The position numbers and the translations under genes are program-made. The notes beneath the pieces were generated by a model that did not search any database, had not been told where the DNA came from, and worked only from the letters and a program-made list of their open reading frames with translations. Of a stretch of DNA of 64,000 nt, positions 39,180-50,100 are shown piece by piece (the first letter of the stretch is position 1; each line of letters starts with the position of its first letter). This DNA comes from Nannochloris sp. 'desiccata' (lineage: Eukaryota > Chlorophyta > Trebouxiophyceae > Chlorellales > Chlorellaceae): assembly GCA_019044685.2 (NCBI GenBank), contig JAGTXX020000011.1, forward strand, positions 124,001 to 188,000, in the 5' to 3' direction.

Positions 39180-40376
39180 TTAACTAGAAGGCACTTGCAT
39201 TCTATGAACCTTTCCACTAGCTTCTATCAATGGCTGCAACTGCGGAGCAGTGTCATATAACCCCAACAACCCTCCAGTATGAATAAATAATATCTTTCTT
39301 CCATTCCATTCTTCTGGATTTTCTCTAATTTCCCGTAGTAGAGCATGGATGGCTTTGCCTGTGTATACTGGGTCAAGCACGATACTCGTAGCCATAGCAA
39401 CATCCACTACAGATTTCAACTCTTCCTGACGACTTATGGCATACCCTTGCCCCTTCGCCTGCACAAACCTAATCAAATCTGCAGCAGTAGGTCCTTCATC
39501 TCCGCTCTCACATCTCCCACCGCTTGCACTATTGCTGTTGCATCTACTCTGTTTAAGTTTTTCTGGCGTTGCTCCTAGTTCTTTAAATAAATTATCTATA
39601 TACCCTTCGAAGTATCCTTGATCATCACACACCATGTAAGCAGAGATGCGTAGATTCAAGCCACTAAGATAATTGCCCAACGCAATGCCGGCAGTGGTTC
39701 CACCGCTGCCGCAAGCCATCGCAATGTCAGTGAACTGAGGAGCCTGGTCTTTTTCATAATTATTTTCTTCCATTTGATGCTTAAGTTCGTCTATCATGGA
39801 CAGATATCCCCATGTACCTAATGCGCTGCTGCCTCCCACAGGAATTATGTAAGGATTGAGTCCTTGGGATCTGAGTTTCTCACATAAATTAGCGCCAAGT
39901 GCCGCTTGACCAACTCTTGTGTACTCTTCTTTCGTGACTAAATGAAGGTTTGCACCAATCAAACGTTCTACAAGTAAATTACCAGCAAGGCCTGGGTCTG
40001 AATCGACCAATGTGCGAGATGTACGTAGAATTAGATGTGCTTCTAAGCCGATGTAGGAAGCTGCAACGGCAGTTGCTCTAGCATGGTTGCTCTGTATCCC
40101 GCCTAACGTGATAATGCTATCGTGTCCTGCAGCTTTAGCTTGCGAAAGGATGAACTCTAGCTTGCGAATCTTATTTCCGGAGAGTTGTAGGCCTGTAAGA
40201 TCGTCTCTCTTGATGTAAATTTCTGGACCGTCGGAAGGGATTCCCGGCAAATTCCAGCGGTGAATGGGGGTATTTAATCTTCCAAGGGGAATTCTGTGAA
40301 TAGGTACAGCTTGTTGAGAGACTCCTTTGAGTGCCCATGATGGGGCTTGGTAAGGAATGGGCTCGAAGGTTTGCAT
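39180..40376 (-). CDS. D-cysteine desulfhydrase / ACC deaminase family PLP enzyme
   Basis: Single exon, 398 residues. The enzyme belongs to fold-type II PLP proteins that split D-cysteine to pyruvate, H2S and ammonia or deaminate 1-aminocyclopropane-1-carboxylate. The PLP Lys is in LQLSGNKIRKLEF. The Asn loop is GGIQSNHARATAVA, and the phosphate loop is ACGSGGTTAGIALG. A tail motif is HTGGLLGLYD. The family split between D-CDES and ACC deaminase depends on two active-site residues that I cannot align by eye, and plant sequences of this form have mostly proved to be D-CDES. A Ser/Gly/Cys-rich insert (SRCNSNSASGGRCESGDEG) is absent from most members. It is convergent with PSAH. Confidence 0.92.
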   Translation of the reverse strand: MQTFEPIPYQAPSWALKGVSQQAVPIHRIPLGRLNTPIHRWNLPGIPSDGPEIYIKRDDLTGLQLSGNKIRKLEFILSQAKAAGHDSIITLGGIQSNHARATAVAASYIGLEAHLILRTSRTLVDSDPGLAGNLLVERLIGANLHLVTKEEYTRVGQAALGANLCEKLRSQGLNPYIIPVGGSSALGTWGYLSMIDELKHQMEENNYEKDQAPQFTDIAMACGSGGTTAGIALGNYLSGLNLRISAYMVCDDQGYFEGYIDNLFKELGATPEKLKQSRCNSNSASGGRCESGDEGPTAADLIRFVQAKGQGYAISRQEELKSVVDVAMATSIVLDPVYTGKAIHALLREIRENPEEWNGRKILFIHTGGLLGLYDTAPQLQPLIEASGKVHRMQVPSS

Positions 40377-40530
40377 ACTTTTGTGTTTGCTGGATTAGAT
40401 TCGATGAATTCTCAGATGCGAAATAATAAACATGAAGTGTTGACACTGTCAATCAAGTTGGAAATCAAATTTTGATCTGATAACATATTCAACGATTTCA
40501 TAAATCTTTACAAAATGCTAAAGTGCATTC

Positions 40531-41276
40531 TCAGCCAAACAGTTTAAAATCTAAAATTTTCAACGTCTTAATAATCCTTTGAAACAACTCTGGAGCCTGC
40601 ATATGCAATTCTTTATACCCTGCCCCAGCCTCTTGAGCTGCTGCACTGTGCTCAGATATGAAAATGGGGCTATTAAGAGTTACCAGCATGTCTGTTTTGT
40701 ACTCCGGCAAACGGACTATTAACACTTGAACATGTATTTTATTTAGTGCACTAGATTCTTGTCTTGATTTTCCTATAGACTGCTGACCAATAACTAAACA
40801 GCAGTATGAACCGTCAGGTAAGCCTGGGACGGCGTCGCTACGTGGCTCTGAAGTTGAGGAGATTGCAGCGTGGGCGGCGGAATTGGCGGTGGCAAGGTCG
40901 TTGAAGAAAAATTCGCCTGCTTCTTGATTTGAGACATCATGGTGCTCCTGAAGTAAGTGAAATAATATAAAATGAAAACGTACTGACTTATTGGTACGAA
41001 AATGATTATAATAGGCAGCTAGTATATTTCTCTCACCACAAACTCGACAATCAACGACTGATCCTCATTTGCATCTGTAAACACCTGTAATCGTCAGACA
41101 ACATGGGGTTGATTTGAGTTCATTTCTTATAATTGCAAGACCAATTTGCAACGTCTTCCTTTGCTTACTTCTTGGTTATCTGGGATCTGCCTAAAATTAG
41201 AAATGTCAACCATGCGCCGAGGAATTGCCATCTCCACAGCCCCTCCAAACAGCGGGTACGGTACTAGAGGCTCCAT
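40531..41276 (-). CDS. MOG1: MOG1, Ran-GTPase nucleotide-release factor
   Basis: Three minus-strand exons, 41169..41276, 41037..41084 and 40531..40947, all phase 0, giving 190 residues, the family's normal length. MOG1 binds Ran and supports nuclear import. The N-terminus PYPLFGGAVEMAIPRRMVD is the family signature (L[FY]GGA). IPDNQEVFTDANEDQSLIVE continues it across the first intron. The C-terminal YKTDMLVTLNSPIFI is the other conserved block. A 25-residue Ala/Ser/Pro-rich insert (AHAAISSTSEPRSDAVPG) sits in the middle. Confidence 0.92.
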
Positions 41277-42218
41277 TGTATTTTTGCAAATATATTTTAT
41301 TGGGGTGTGAAGTTTAGTGCGGGTCGTTATAAGCGCAGGCATCTTACGATAGTGGCCCAAAAATAGAGGACCCCTGGATCGCCCATATGCTTGTCCGCGA
41401 TCGCCGGACGGCGCCGGGCGGCCCGCTGCCAGCCTGGGCCGGCTCGCCCGACCCGGGGCCCTTCTTTCGCCCTCCGCTCCTCCCTCCGTCTTTTAAATGT
41501 CTTCACCTGCCCGTCACGCCCTTGCCTCCGCCTTGGAGGGGCGACGCGCCTCGCGAGCTGGGGTTTTCATCTGATGCGAATCCCGGACATCGAGGCCACT
41601 GCGAACGCTTATAAGGGCGCTGCGAGCCTCAATTACCTGCACAATAATGTCAGCAAATGATGCATCTCGCGTGTTACCTGCATTTTCTTTGCTGCGCCTC
41701 TTGCTACCGCGCATGGCATGGGAGCAGCTGCATCCTGGGCTGCCGCTTTCTCTGCAGCATATGTCCACGCTCGAGAACCTAATAGAAATGTTCTAGGGGT
41801 CACCAAGAATGAGCTGAGTACCATCACTGGCCTGAAATAGTTTTTTCTAAAGAATTCACATGGACGGATGTTGCTGTGAGCTCGGCATTCTAAATGTGTG
41901 CTCTGTGGAATACTTGGTAAGAGCTTGTGAGCTGCCCATGTGAAGCCTTTCTTCATTACAAGGAACGCCGTTGGGAAAACAATGCGATTTAATGCATATT
42001 ATATATTGTTTTTTAATTGTTATTTTTTCTCCGTCTTCCCCGCCTCCGCCCTCCTCTCCCTGACAACCAGAGGCTGGCTGGAATCTATTAGTATCTAGAG
42101 CAGAATGCTGCTGTAACTAATCCGATGAAGTGCATTTTATTATTAGTACTAGCTCAATATCAATTCTTTTCATTGAATTAATTGCAATTAATACTATTCT
42201 TTTCTTGAAATAAGTTTT
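41277..42218. other. Spacer with a GC-rich patch and one possible small gene
   Basis: The patch at about 41390-41530 is far more GC-rich than anything around it. The rest is AT-rich, except for the small candidate gene listed separately. The long minus-strand ORF at 41633-41956 overlaps that candidate. Confidence 0.5.
41514..41824 (-). CDS. Possible small gene, 89 residues (weak)
   Basis: Two proposed minus-strand exons, 41678..41824 and 41514..41636, phase 0 around a 41-bp intron (GTAACA to TGTGCAG). The intron is shorter than any other found here. The product starts MVLSSFLVTPRTFLLGSRAW, a plausible organelle presequence, then an Ala-rich and Arg-rich body without acidic clusters. No family is recognised. 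The second exon runs into the GC-rich patch, whose composition alone favours long ORFs, so this could be chance. Confidence 0.25.
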
Positions 42219-44324
42219 TTATTCATCGCCCTCGTCATCTTGACCACTTTCTTCGTCATTTCCTTCAGCCCTCGCCTCAGGCGGTTGCTGCTGCTTCTTC
42301 TTTGACCGCTTCCCCCTTTTCAACACTACCTGCTCAAACCACAGGTTCATCGTCAAGCCCATTTTATTGCGTTCTGCCTCTAAATCCCTCGCCGCCACCT
42401 CTACTGTGACGGACGGCATCTTCATCTTCATGTGGTTCTGCAGATATTCCCAAAATTTGCGATACTGGTAAGCATCTCTGGATAATCCACGATCCCCTTT
42501 TCTCCATGAAGTGTCCGGTTCTGCCAAACCCAGCTCATGATAATTTACCTCCAAGTGATAAAAGCTATCCCGCAACCCCGGAGAAGTAGGTTTCATTGAT
42601 TTGGCCACTACCCGCAAAAGGTTTATTCAATTTATATTGAAAATAAATGATTCTAATTCCATGAATCTACTATAATGCATGATATTATTTAGGAGAAAGG
42701 CTAGGATGCTTACCTGCATAATATTACTACAAGAACCAAAAGGCGGCAACACTCGAGCGTCTGTAGCAACAGCACCGAGTCTGGCTGCTTGCTGCTGTTG
42801 TTCCTCAAACTTGGCATTAATTAAGTTTCTAATCTTAGTTTCAGCATCAGCAGATTCAGAAGGGACCAATAAAGGACCTGGGCCTGGGAGTTGAGCTTGT
42901 TGCTGCGCAAAATATGGTGGTGATGGTCGTGGTGGTGGCGGAGCCCCAGCACCCACGAAAGCAGGGTTAATGTGCTGTTGTAAAGCAACAGGACCAAGCT
43001 GCACGCCTCCGTATTGAATTGAATGTGCCATCATGCTTCCAATTGTATGAAAATTAGTGTTCTGCCATTGGGGGGGCATTTGTGGCTGAGGTAAAACAGG
43101 CTGTTGCATGGAAGGAGCAGCAGCACCAGCAGCGCTGCTAGCAGCAGCACCAAAAGCACTTTGAGGCCAAAGCGATGAAGCAGAAGGTACGCCAGGCATT
43201 CCTACATTTAACGGCATTGCAGCAGGGGCAGCAGGAGGCATTATTGGAGCTACTGGGGTAGGCTGCTGAGTTCTCCGAAGCAATTCTTGCAGCTGCGCTT
43301 CAGTGAAAGTATACACTCGTCCACCAGCATTAGCGGCATTTTGGATATTGTGAGATGAAGCGGCAGGTTGAAGCTGTCGGGCCTCAGAAAGTAATGCATT
43401 AGAGCTAGTAGTTGCTGCTGAAGCTACCGGAGCGGCTGGTTGGGGCACATTTGTTGCTGTTCCAGCAAAAAATGCACTAGATAGGTCTTTTCTAGGAGCG
43501 CCGCCTGCGGATGGAGGCTGAATGCCAGAATTTCGTTCCATAAATACCTTCGAAGGAGAAAAAAAACCCTCGAATGCTTTTTCATGCCGTTCCGAGTCTG
43601 GACCTAGAAGAGCAGCAACAGCAGCGTCCTCAATAGGACCATTTTCACCCAAAAGAGCCAGTTTGGTGGCCAGCTCAAGTTGCCTTACCGCCATCGCCTC
43701 CGCTGCTGGAGGTTCTACACCTTTTGCTACATCTGGAGCAAGCGCAGCTAGTTGAAAGTCGTGTGCTTCTAACTGTATGCCTTGCTGTGATGCTTGATTC
43801 ACAGCAGCTGTTATTATATTTGGTATATCTTGCATGGTAGAACGAAGTACCCCATTTAGCTCTCTAATTTCTTGCCGAAGCAGTGCCACCTCTTCTTGCG
43901 CACCTTTGGGCCTGAGAGACTCGAATACCTATACAGTGTGTTGTGAAAAGGAGGATATATAATTGATTATAATTCATTAAAACTTTTGCATTGTAAAATA
44001 GAGAAAAAATAATGGAATAAACGAATACTTTCTACCAAAAAATCAGAAAAACTGAAGCTGGAAAAAAATAAAAAAAATAAACTATTTTAAAACACTCATG
44101 CTTGAAATAACTCACATTTGCATCCATCATTGACGTATAAATCAATAATTCCTTTTGAAAGTCTGGGTGCTGCATTACTTTATTAATACATGGGTTCAAG
44201 CAATCATTTTTATCATCAAAACAATCCTTCCTATACGCCATATCAATGGTGTCTTGCCACAACACAGTTGCCATGTACTTCAAAGATGCAATCATTGAAC
44301 GCACAGAAGGAATTACCATCTTTG

Positions 44325-44352
44325 AACGCTGCTTTGGCAACGCTGCTTTGCC
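44325..44352 (+). repeat. 14-bp tandem duplication that breaks a reading frame
   Basis: AACGCTGCTTTGGC is followed directly by AACGCTGCTTTGCC, and then by a third, diverging partial copy. Fourteen is not a multiple of three. The minus-strand frames on either side match a continuous one if one unit is absent. Confidence 0.85.
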
Positions 44353-44714
44353 AACGCTGTTTTCACCATTACAACAGCTATGGCAGCAAACAGGATGTTG
44401 TCATCTATGAATTCCCCCCGCTGTAATCCTTGAAAGGCGTGGAACGGAAGAGACTCGGTTAAACCAAGTCTAGAGCGGCCCAGCAGACCCTCCATGTCCA
44501 AAAAGCATTGGGAATCTGGCAGATTATTCACTTCAGCAACTGCAAGAGGAAATGATGTAATAAATAGATGCGTTTATAAAATCAACGTAAGCACCTTTCC
44601 AAGGAGCAATTGCAGAATTCTGCAATTTATCTTCTTCATTTATTAAATGACGAAGATCTAAACCTAACAAGACGTTGGCCAGACCATGCCCCGTCGCCCC
44701 ACGGTTACTTCTAG

Positions 44715-44738
44715 AAAAACCCTAAACCCAAACCCTAG
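44715..44738. repeat. Telomere-like CCCTAAA-type stretch
   Basis: Short degenerate CCCTAAA/CCCAAA/CCCTAG units (TTTAGGG on the minus strand). They resemble the plant-type telomere repeat or a telo-box, and lie inside the broken gene where they create the TAG. Confidence 0.6.
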
Positions 44739-46279
44739 AAGAAGCAGATCTGCCCGTGTCCATGAGATCTGTAACTAGCACATTGGTGCCAGCAAATTTC
44801 ATACTTCGTGAAATACTCACCATCCCACTTTCAGAAACTATTCTTCGCACGGTGTCTTCCACTTTCAGTTTCAGAGTCTCAGGGTCAACTTCTGCTGCGG
44901 CCGTGTCTTCGCTTGGTACCGCCGGTGATGCAGCAGGCACTTCATATGCACCTGCACCTGCAGCAGGAAAGCAAGATGTTGCATTTGATTATATCTAAAC
45001 ATTGAATTTAAAAAAATAACGACTACTAGCCTCACCGAAATTGGCCTCAAAGAATTTCACCAGCCACATCAACCATGGTACCTATCTTTTGATATATCGT
45101 GTTAATACCTCCGCTCATTGCTGGTAGTAAAACTGTCTTCACAGTTTATGCGAATAGTACAGCAGAAAAAGATTGCTCTCCCACAGGAACTTCGCCACCA
45201 GCGCAACGACCTCCACAAGTTTCATGGTGGTGATTCCGTTGGTTTGCAAACCTCCAACCTAGAATCACCATCGCTTGCCCGTCGCATGTCTTCGTCGGAG
45301 TATTAGTCAAATTAACACCACGGGCTACAGAAGATACGTAGTAGGCCAAGTTGGCATCTTTAACTGTTTCAAATGCTTCCATATCTATTCCCTCACAATC
45401 CATTGGAAGAAAAAGAAACTCCAATCTCCAGCGCGATTCGATTTCCTTCGGCAGGCGCCCGGTAAAACAAAGCAAAACTGCCCTTTACTTAAATAGAATT
45501 TGTGGGAATCTCTCCTTTTTGCCAGTTCCTTTTGTCATTCTCCGTTTTTTACAATTTTCTGTCAGTGATGAGGATGTCGATATTATCCAACTTCATACGG
45601 TGGCTCAGCATACTGCTGATGGATTCTTTGAATTTCGCCTTCTGTGCTGGTGTCGGCTTTTTCCAGTGGGCGGGGTAAGCTGGGTCTGGGTCTTTTGGAT
45701 TGTGAAAAAAACACTTCAGAGTTGTCAACGTTGACGTATATTTTCCATGAAACGTCTCTTTTTTGCCTTTTGTCTCTCACTCTACCAACTCCCTCTAGGA
45801 TGTTGCGTGGAGACGCATACCACCGCCCTGGCGGCAATTCCAAATCAAACAAGAGCTTGCACACCTCCAAGAAGAGTGCTCCACGATCAAGGCCAGTCAC
45901 AGGGCAATACTCATCGTTGAAGTCCTTGACAGTGCCTTTGCAATGTAATCATTTAAAGGTGGCAGTGGGTAAGCAAAGTCTTTTGGCACCAAATTCTCTT
46001 TCCCATCATACCGCTTCAACATCTTGTTAAAAACTTTTCTTGCAAGCTCCTTTATGGTGGAACGTATTGTTGACATCGTCAGTATGTTTATTACCAACAC
46101 GGCGAGACAAAAAAAACCTGACGAGAAGAAGTCACTTCAAACATTTAAATGATCGAACAAGATCAAAGCACAAACAGCCGGTGTTCACCGTCACGTGGTC
46201 CAATCACGGTTCAATAACAATGTTGAAATTGATTTGAGTCGCTCAATTGGTCTCTTGGAGTCTCCTTGCTTGTCCTAGG

Positions 46280-46312
46280 CCACCTGGGTGGCACCTCCCA
46301 GGGTCCAGGTGG
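46280..46312. repeat. Inverted repeat with 8-bp perfect arms
   Basis: CCACCTGG and CCAGGTGG are perfect inverted arms, and GGTGGCACC lies between them. The structure precedes the hAT element by 26 bp. Confidence 0.7.
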
Positions 46313-46337
46313 TTTAGATTTTTTCGAATAAAAAACG

Positions 46338-46345
46338 CATGGTAG
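46338..46345. repeat. Target-site duplication, left copy
   Basis: CATGGTAG directly precedes the element and is repeated exactly at 47101-47108. Confidence 0.9.
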
Positions 46346-47100
46346 CAGTGCTTCGTTTAGCCGGCATATATGCCGAAAATGCCGGAAAATGCCAATTTTC
46401 CGGCATTTTCAGGCGCAGGAACAGGAAAAAATGCCGTGCAAAAAGTGCCGGAGCGGAGCTCCGGCGGGCCAGAAATGCCGGGGGAAAATGCCGTTTTTTT
46501 CGAAAATTTTGAAAAAATGCCGGAGATTTAGGCCAGTTTTAGAGTACTAAATTAACAAAAGTTCATTTGTAAGAGGTTATTCTCTCATTATCACTATGGA
46601 TACCACTCGGCAGACCAATGATCAGGACTTAGTCCGAACTTTGGTTGCCCAGATCTTTGATCGAGTCATGGCTGTCCAGCACTTGCAACAACCCATTGAT
46701 TTGACTTCTTCTCCGTTCAAAGAACCTGCTTTGAAGGTATGTGATGTCATCTGTATGCTTAACTTCTTAAAATAAGCCACCCAAATTCAAATCTGAATTT
46801 TCTTCCTTGTTGCAGAAGAGGAAAAAAGGTATGGAAGGCGAAGAAAAAGCGTCGTGGAGCGCATTTGTAGTTCCTTGTTTTTGCTTTTTTAAAGATGTAA
46901 TCTAAAGAAATTCCAGCCATGTTTCAATAAGGCGCATCTGCGCTGCTCAGAAATAGTGCCTGATGCTGTCAAGAAAAAAAATGGAAAAAATGCCGGGGCA
47001 GAATCCAGAAAAAATGCCGGGGCAGAATGCCGAAAAACAGGCCAGGGACGAAAAAATGCCGGGAAAAAATGCCAGGCCAAAATCCTTAAACGAAGCACTG
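46346..47100. mobile_element. Short non-autonomous hAT-type DNA transposon (755 bp)
   Basis: The ends are 14-bp perfect terminal inverted repeats, CAGTGCTTCGTTTA at 46346 and its complement ending at 47100. They are flanked by an exact 8-bp duplication CATGGTAG. An 8-bp duplication with CAGTG-type ends is the hAT signature. Both subterminal zones are packed with AATGCCGG copies in both orientations, for example at 46378, 46474 and 46516 and several between 46985 and 47085. These have the density expected of transposase-binding repeats. The interior is too short for a full transposase and holds at most a two-exon reading frame. The element is probably a deletion derivative mobilised from elsewhere. 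Confidence 0.88.
46596..46905 (+). CDS. Possible small reading frame inside the hAT element (76 residues)
   Basis: Two exons, 46596..46736 and 46816..46905, with a GTATGT donor and TTGCAG acceptor, phase 0. The product starts MDTTRQTNDQDLVRTLVAQI, contains KKRKKG, and shows no domain. It may be a remnant of the parent element's first exon joined to its 3' end. Expression is not shown. Confidence 0.35.
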
Positions 47101-47108
47101 CATGGTAG
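47101..47108. repeat. Target-site duplication, right copy
   Basis: CATGGTAG, identical to 46338-46345 on the other side of the element. Confidence 0.9.
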
Positions 47109-47171
47109 GCTATCGAATTGCAATTGAATATGTTGCAAACCACGTAACACCACTAATGCCAACGCACCATC

Positions 47172-50100
47172 ATGGTGGACTCAATCCCAGTGGCAGAGCA
47201 TCCTCCATTTGAAAGCTTTTCAAATTTCCAAGATTTTCTGGTTTCTCTGTGCAAGCGCCAAACCCAGCGCACGTTAGCTGGCATCCTGGTTGAATTGAAG
47301 GATGACTACGACCCGCTCGTTGCAGGCGGAAATCTCAAGGCACAATGTGGTTGTTGCTGCCGTAAATGCTTGCCATCTTTGGAAAAGTGGAACTTCTTCA
47401 AGCCTGCCAACGGTAGATGTTATACAACTAGGCAATTAAAGTAAGCAGCAAGTTCTTCTTTTTTACTTGAAATGTGTGAGGTAAAGCAAAAAAAAAAAGC
47501 TGAACTGTGATCACCGATTCAGGCAGCTCATGATCATGAGTTGATCAACCTTGTGGCTAACGTGTTTTGCTCTTTGCAGGTCTATTCAGTATCAGCACAG
47601 GACGGCCCCTGTATTTTAGGAGGAGGTTGAACATGCTCTCGAGTCTATAGGTGCGGAAGATGTGAGGCTGAGATTATCAGGCCGCTGGCCCGTTGTTGCA
47701 ATGGAGGACCTTTTTAAAGCTGTCGGCACAGCTTTAAAGTGCCATCTAGCTGTCCAGGATGTATCACCGAATGATTTAATTACGATGGCACGGTCTATGG
47801 TGGAAGCTGAGGCAGCTGCCGTTGGAGAGCAGGAAGATTGCCTTCCAGTGGGTGGCGGAGATGGCAGTGATGACTTTGATATTGAAGATGGACACGAAAC
47901 ACAACCTGAAGGCCACAGCAAAAGGTTACGCAGTGCACCACAACAGGTGAAAGACTCCATAGTGTTGGGAACCTCGAGGGAAGCTATCTTTATGTCGGGC
48001 ATCCTGGGTGGCGGCGGTGGTGACACAGGTGCAGCGACTGCCATTTTAGGTTGTCGAAGTAGACAAGTTGACAAACTCTGAAGCGATAGCCAGGGCCAAT
48101 CCAATTCTTGACGAGTTTCGCAAGAACGGGAAATTATGCGATAAATTAGAAGCAGAACTGAAAAATACACGGCCAGGCAACGACGGTGGCACCTTGCTTA
48201 CACCAGCAACTGCTACGGGTCCCGGGGCGGGAGTTTCTATGCAGTTAGGAGCAGATCGTTTCTTGCACAACCTAGCTTCTACAGCTCACAAAAATAGTAG
48301 CACAGCATCCTCCCTGGAAGACATTTTAGAGATCATATACACTGAGGCAATTAGAGAGGACAGTATTTTCAAAGATGGTTTTGCGTCACTGTGCCCTACC
48401 TCTGCTGCGAAGCTGTATGATACAGTGTCTTCATCACACGCACCTGATACATACGGGTACGATGCTTGAGCTTGTGGGAAATTGCGAAGAAATGAGCTGA
48501 AAGACGCTACAGAGTGCGCAGAATGCAACAAATCTGGGCATTCAAACAACGATATAATAGCATTATCAGCCATTTTATGAAAGCTCTCGGGGCTTTTCAA
48601 TTGGCTAAGGCAATGAATAGAAAATATTCTAGCGTTGCAAACGGAGAAAATGATGAAAATACTTCGTGATTTTTGGGATTCGCCTGAGGCGAAGACAGTT
48701 CTAGATGACGAGGAAGTGACTGGCCATGGCGCGCAGCTGCCATGCGGACGCTTTGACAGCGATCCCAGGAACCACGTTCTTTTTGTATTTGATGATGCTA
48801 TGCTCACCAACCCTAAAGATAAGGTTCTGACAAATTGACGGTTGGTTTTCTTGGCTCTTTCAACCCAGAGCCTCATCTGCGCTGCTTGCCTGGAGTTGGT
48901 GTTGTATGTTTTGTGACCTCCAGGATGACAAAAATAGACAGTCTTTTACAAATTATGGACGACGAACTGCGTTGGCTACGGATGGTGAGTAATAAATTGC
49001 GTATAGAAAAAAAAATGTAAAGACAGTCAAAAAAAAAAAAAAGTACTTGTTAACAAGTACATGATTTGCCGAGTAAATTAAAGAACAAAAACAAATAGCC
49101 CGTTGCCCTGTTTGTTACTGTAGGAGGGGGAACGCATATACGATGCGCATGAGAAAGAGTGGTTCACCCTTAGAGTGAAGTTAGTACGCGTTAGAATAGA
49201 TTCTCGTGCTTTCAGGCAAAGTCTTGGCACAGCGAAGGCCGGCGCCAAGTGTGCTTGCTTTCTATGCAAATTCCTCGGGCAAAATAATGCATTTGTTAGG
49301 TACGACATTGCAGAAACGGCAAATAAAACAGCTGTTGCATCTGAAGGAAGTGAAGACGAAGTAGAACATGGTAACAGCGACGAAGAGGAAAGCGAGTGCA
49401 GTTCTTCTGATGACGAGAAGGAGGAGGATAATGTCGACGAGGAAGAAAGTGCAGCAGCAGCCCGGAGAGCAGCTGCAAGAAACCCAAGGGCAGTTGATGG
49501 TGATACTTCGCAGGCAGCACCTCAAGAACGACGTCAAAAGGAAATGAGATCCAGTAAGATGGTGTACCTTGGGAATTTTATGTTCCTGCCGTTGGTTGGT
49601 GTTATTGCTCAGTACCTGAGGAAAGAGGCTGCAAAAGCTAAACGACCATCCAGTGGGCAGTAACAAATGGAATAGCCCCGCTCCTGAGCGTCGAAAAGAG
49701 GAGGATATGCAAGCAGCAGCGGCATGGTTGAAGCTATCTGGAATTTACCCATTACCGCAACAACGTCGAAGCAAGCTGAGGGAAGCAGCAAAGAAGGAGG
49801 CGGTAGTTGGTTGGTCACCATTGTTGGGGTCCGGTATGAGCATCACGGCCTCTAATTTTGACGCTATGCACGCCATTGCCAATCTGGCACTGCTACTGCG
49901 CTCTGCTATCTTGGGGTACGGCATGGCAGAGAAGATAACGGGCATTCACTTTTTGAAATACGAGCAAGAGATAAACCAACGGTTTGATGGCGTGATAGAC
50001 ATGAAGACCATGGTTTTTCGTGCTGGACGCAATAGAAAAAGCGTTGGTGACTAGCAGGAACAAGCTGATTCACTCTGGACTGTACATCCACTCTACTTTC

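Larger units (their letters stand above)
42219..46076 (-). pseudogene. Broken multi-exon gene of unknown family
   Basis: Read on the minus strand from 46076. Several coding-like exons can be joined in phase, for example ending at 44133 (GTGAGT donor) and resuming at 43928. Others cannot be joined. The visible lesions are a frame change near 45925, a TAG at 44722-44724 inside a telomere-like stretch, and a 14-bp tandem duplication at 44325-44352. The last intron (donor after 42715) has an acceptor whose phase does not fit. The middle part is Ala/Pro/Gln-rich and the 3' part is basic (KRGKRSKKKQQQ) with an acidic tail. No family is recognised. Long open, protein-like frames between lesions argue that it was once a gene. 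Undetected exons could remove some of the lesions. Confidence 0.55.

Noticed and set aside
46346..47100. A CRISPR-like array suggested by repeated AATGCCGG units
   Set aside because: Units are irregularly spaced, in both orientations, and confined to the ends of a hAT element in a nuclear genome.
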